Source: Kiritimatiellales bacterium (GTDB taxonomy: Bacteria; Verrucomicrobiota; Kiritimatiellia; Kiritimatiellales; Pontiellaceae). From it: a stretch of 16,874 nucleotides of DNA. The notes under the pieces are model-generated. The model was not told where the DNA came from. It worked only from the letters and a program-made list of their open reading frames with translations, and did no database searches. The stretch spans positions 1-16,874 of the forward strand of contig JAIPIO010000040.1 in assembly GCA_021734595.1 (NCBI GenBank), in the 5' to 3' direction. Shown in pieces: positions 15,744 through 16,874 of the stretch (position 1 is its first letter; the number at the start of each line of letters is the position of its first letter). Both the position numbers and the translations under genes were made by a program.

Positions 15744-16874
15744 ATGCACAACCAAACAGCATGCTGCCTGATCTCGGTGGCTCTTGCAATGATAACCGGA
15801 GTCTTCGCGCAACCGGCAGACGCAGCCGAGACGGACCTGAACATTCTCTCATTCCCGTGCATCTCGACCGCACCGGTCATGGACGGAAAAGTGGCGGCCA
15901 ACGAATACGGCGGTCAATTCAGTGGCATGATCAATATCGACACACAGAGCAGCTACATCTACGACTCAACCCTGTTCACGGCCTGCGATGACGAGACCAT
16001 CTATATCGCGGCGCAACTGGAACTCCCCGAGGACGGCAGTGTTCAACCGCTGGCGTTGGAACGAGACACCTCCAGACTACAGAACAACGCCGACACGCTG
16101 GTCGTCATGCTGCGTCCAGACGACGATGCGGAAGCCCATCGGTTTTCAGGATACTATTTCACCGTCGAACCGGGGGGGCAAATTTTTGACAGCGTACGCG
16201 ACATTGACTGGGACGGCGGCTCGGTTAGCAATGCAGCCGAAACCGATTTTGTGGCGGAAACGGCCAGCAACGTGGAAGATGGCGTATGGACCGTCGAGGT
16301 GCGAATTCCCAGAAAAAAGGTCGATCTGGTAAACAACAAACCGTTTTTGATGTCGGTCGGGTTCAAACTGGTCGGGATCAGCAAGAGGCTTTCACGTAAC
16401 TTGCATCCGATCTGGTTCGATCACTACAATGCGTTCAGTCGGGCCACGTTTACGGACGCTTCGATTAAAGTGGGAACCGGAAACCTTGTGGCTGGCGCGG
16501 TGTCCCCGGTCGTTGAAATCTGGAACCAAGCCAAGGACGAAGTCAACGGCACCATCACCGCGCTGGCGGCCAGTGCCAGGACCGTGGAGACGGTGGAAGA
16601 CTTCGATTTCAATGTCAAGATCGGCCAGGAATTTCATACCGAGACCGAGGGACGCATCTATCAATGGGGACAAGCCTTTCAGCTCGCTGCCGGGGAAAAG
16701 ATCACCTTGCAAGACCATCATGAAATTCAAAACCCCGATTCCTACCTGCTGGTCGTGACGGCCTCGGTCGACGACAAACTCTTGTATCGTCAGGCGCTGC
16801 CGTTCCAGTCCTATCCGCCACTCATGATCGAGTACGCTCCCGTGCCCAGCCGGGAAGACATCAAGGCGACCGCC
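15744..16874 (+). CDS. Secreted paralogue C, CBM9-like, lacking the LamG domain (3' end outside window)
   Basis: The frame is open from the ATG at 15744 to the last base: 377 residues, no stop. A signal peptide is visible (about residues 1-28: M-H-N-Q-T-A-C-C, hydrophobic A-L-A-M-I-T-G-V-F-A, then A-D-A-A-E). The CBM9-like module follows directly: A-P-V-M-D-G-K-V-A-A-N-E-Y aligns with A-P-K-I-D-G-V-L-D-P-D-E-Y of A. W-T-V-E-V-R-I-P matches W-I-V-E-T-R-I-P, and S-Y-L-L-V-V-T-A-S-V-D with a following P-V-P-S-R-E-D-I-K-A matches S-Y-L-L-V-S-Q-A-S-V-D and P-V-P-S-K-Q-Q-I-K-A. So C is a more distant member of the A/B family that starts where the LamG domain of A and B ends. Whether the barrel is present cannot be seen. 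It lies 91 bp after B on the same strand. Confidence 0.88.
   Translation, partial: MHNQTACCLISVALAMITGVFAQPADAAETDLNILSFPCISTAPVMDGKVAANEYGGQFSGMINIDTQSSYIYDSTLFTACDDETIYIAAQLELPEDGSVQPLALERDTSRLQNNADTLVVMLRPDDDAEAHRFSGYYFTVEPGGQIFDSVRDIDWDGGSVSNAAETDFVAETASNVEDGVWTVEVRIPRKKVDLVNNKPFLMSVGFKLVGISKRLSRNLHPIWFDHYNAFSRATFTDASIKVGTGNLVAGAVSPVVEIWNQAKDEVNGTITALAASARTVETVEDFDFNVKIGQEFHTETEGRIYQWGQAFQLAAGEKITLQDHHEIQNPDSYLLVVTASVDDKLLYRQALPFQSYPPLMIEYAPVPSREDIKATA

Overview
The window looks like chromosomal DNA from a free-living, polysaccharide-degrading bacterium of the PVC group, most likely Lentisphaerota, Kiritimatiellota, Verrucomicrobiota or Planctomycetota. The evidence is a type II pseudopilin carrying the H-X9-DG C-terminal motif typical of those phyla, giant secreted LamG/CBM9-like/barrel proteins, a VCBS + ASPIC/UnbV lipoprotein, and heptameric intergenic repeats. 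The phylum is inferred from gene content only. There is no rRNA or tRNA and no integrase or transposase in the window.

Layout. (1) 1-2129, + strand: the 3' part of an FGGY-family sugar kinase, then a 100-bp nested-palindrome element, then an IclR-family regulator. (2) 2213-4869, - strand: a two-gene unit with an Fe-S aldo/keto reductase first and a seven-repeat VCBS/ASPIC lipoprotein second. The lipoprotein start is re-placed to a GTG at 3727. (3) 4870-5308: a divergent intergenic region with a consensus-like sigma-70 promoter (TTGACA-17-TATTAT) and a leader inverted repeat driving a LacI-family regulator (5309-6340). (4) 6341-16874, + strand: a heptamer tandem repeat, an H-X9-DG pseudopilin, and three consecutive large secreted paralogues. 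A (7268-11392, 1374 aa) and B (11558-15652, 1364 aa) are close tandem duplicates. C (15744 to the window end) is a third, divergent member without the N-terminal LamG domain, and it runs off the edge.

Working model (inference): the LacI-family protein senses a sugar ligand and controls itself and/or the downstream run of pseudopilin and secreted enzymes. The A/B/C proteins would bind and cleave a complex glycan outside the cytoplasm. The FGGY kinase with its IclR regulator and the Fe-S aldo/keto reductase would handle released or modified sugars. The substrate cannot be read from sequence. The observations most worth following are the A/B/C array, including an about 500-bp patch of near-identity between A and B inside otherwise diverged genes; the perfect 18-bp inverted repeat enclosing two further palindromes at 1115-1214; two different 7-bp tandem arrays, each ending 9-10 nt before a Shine-Dalgarno; and a Trp in place of the canonical catalytic His in the aldo/keto reductase.
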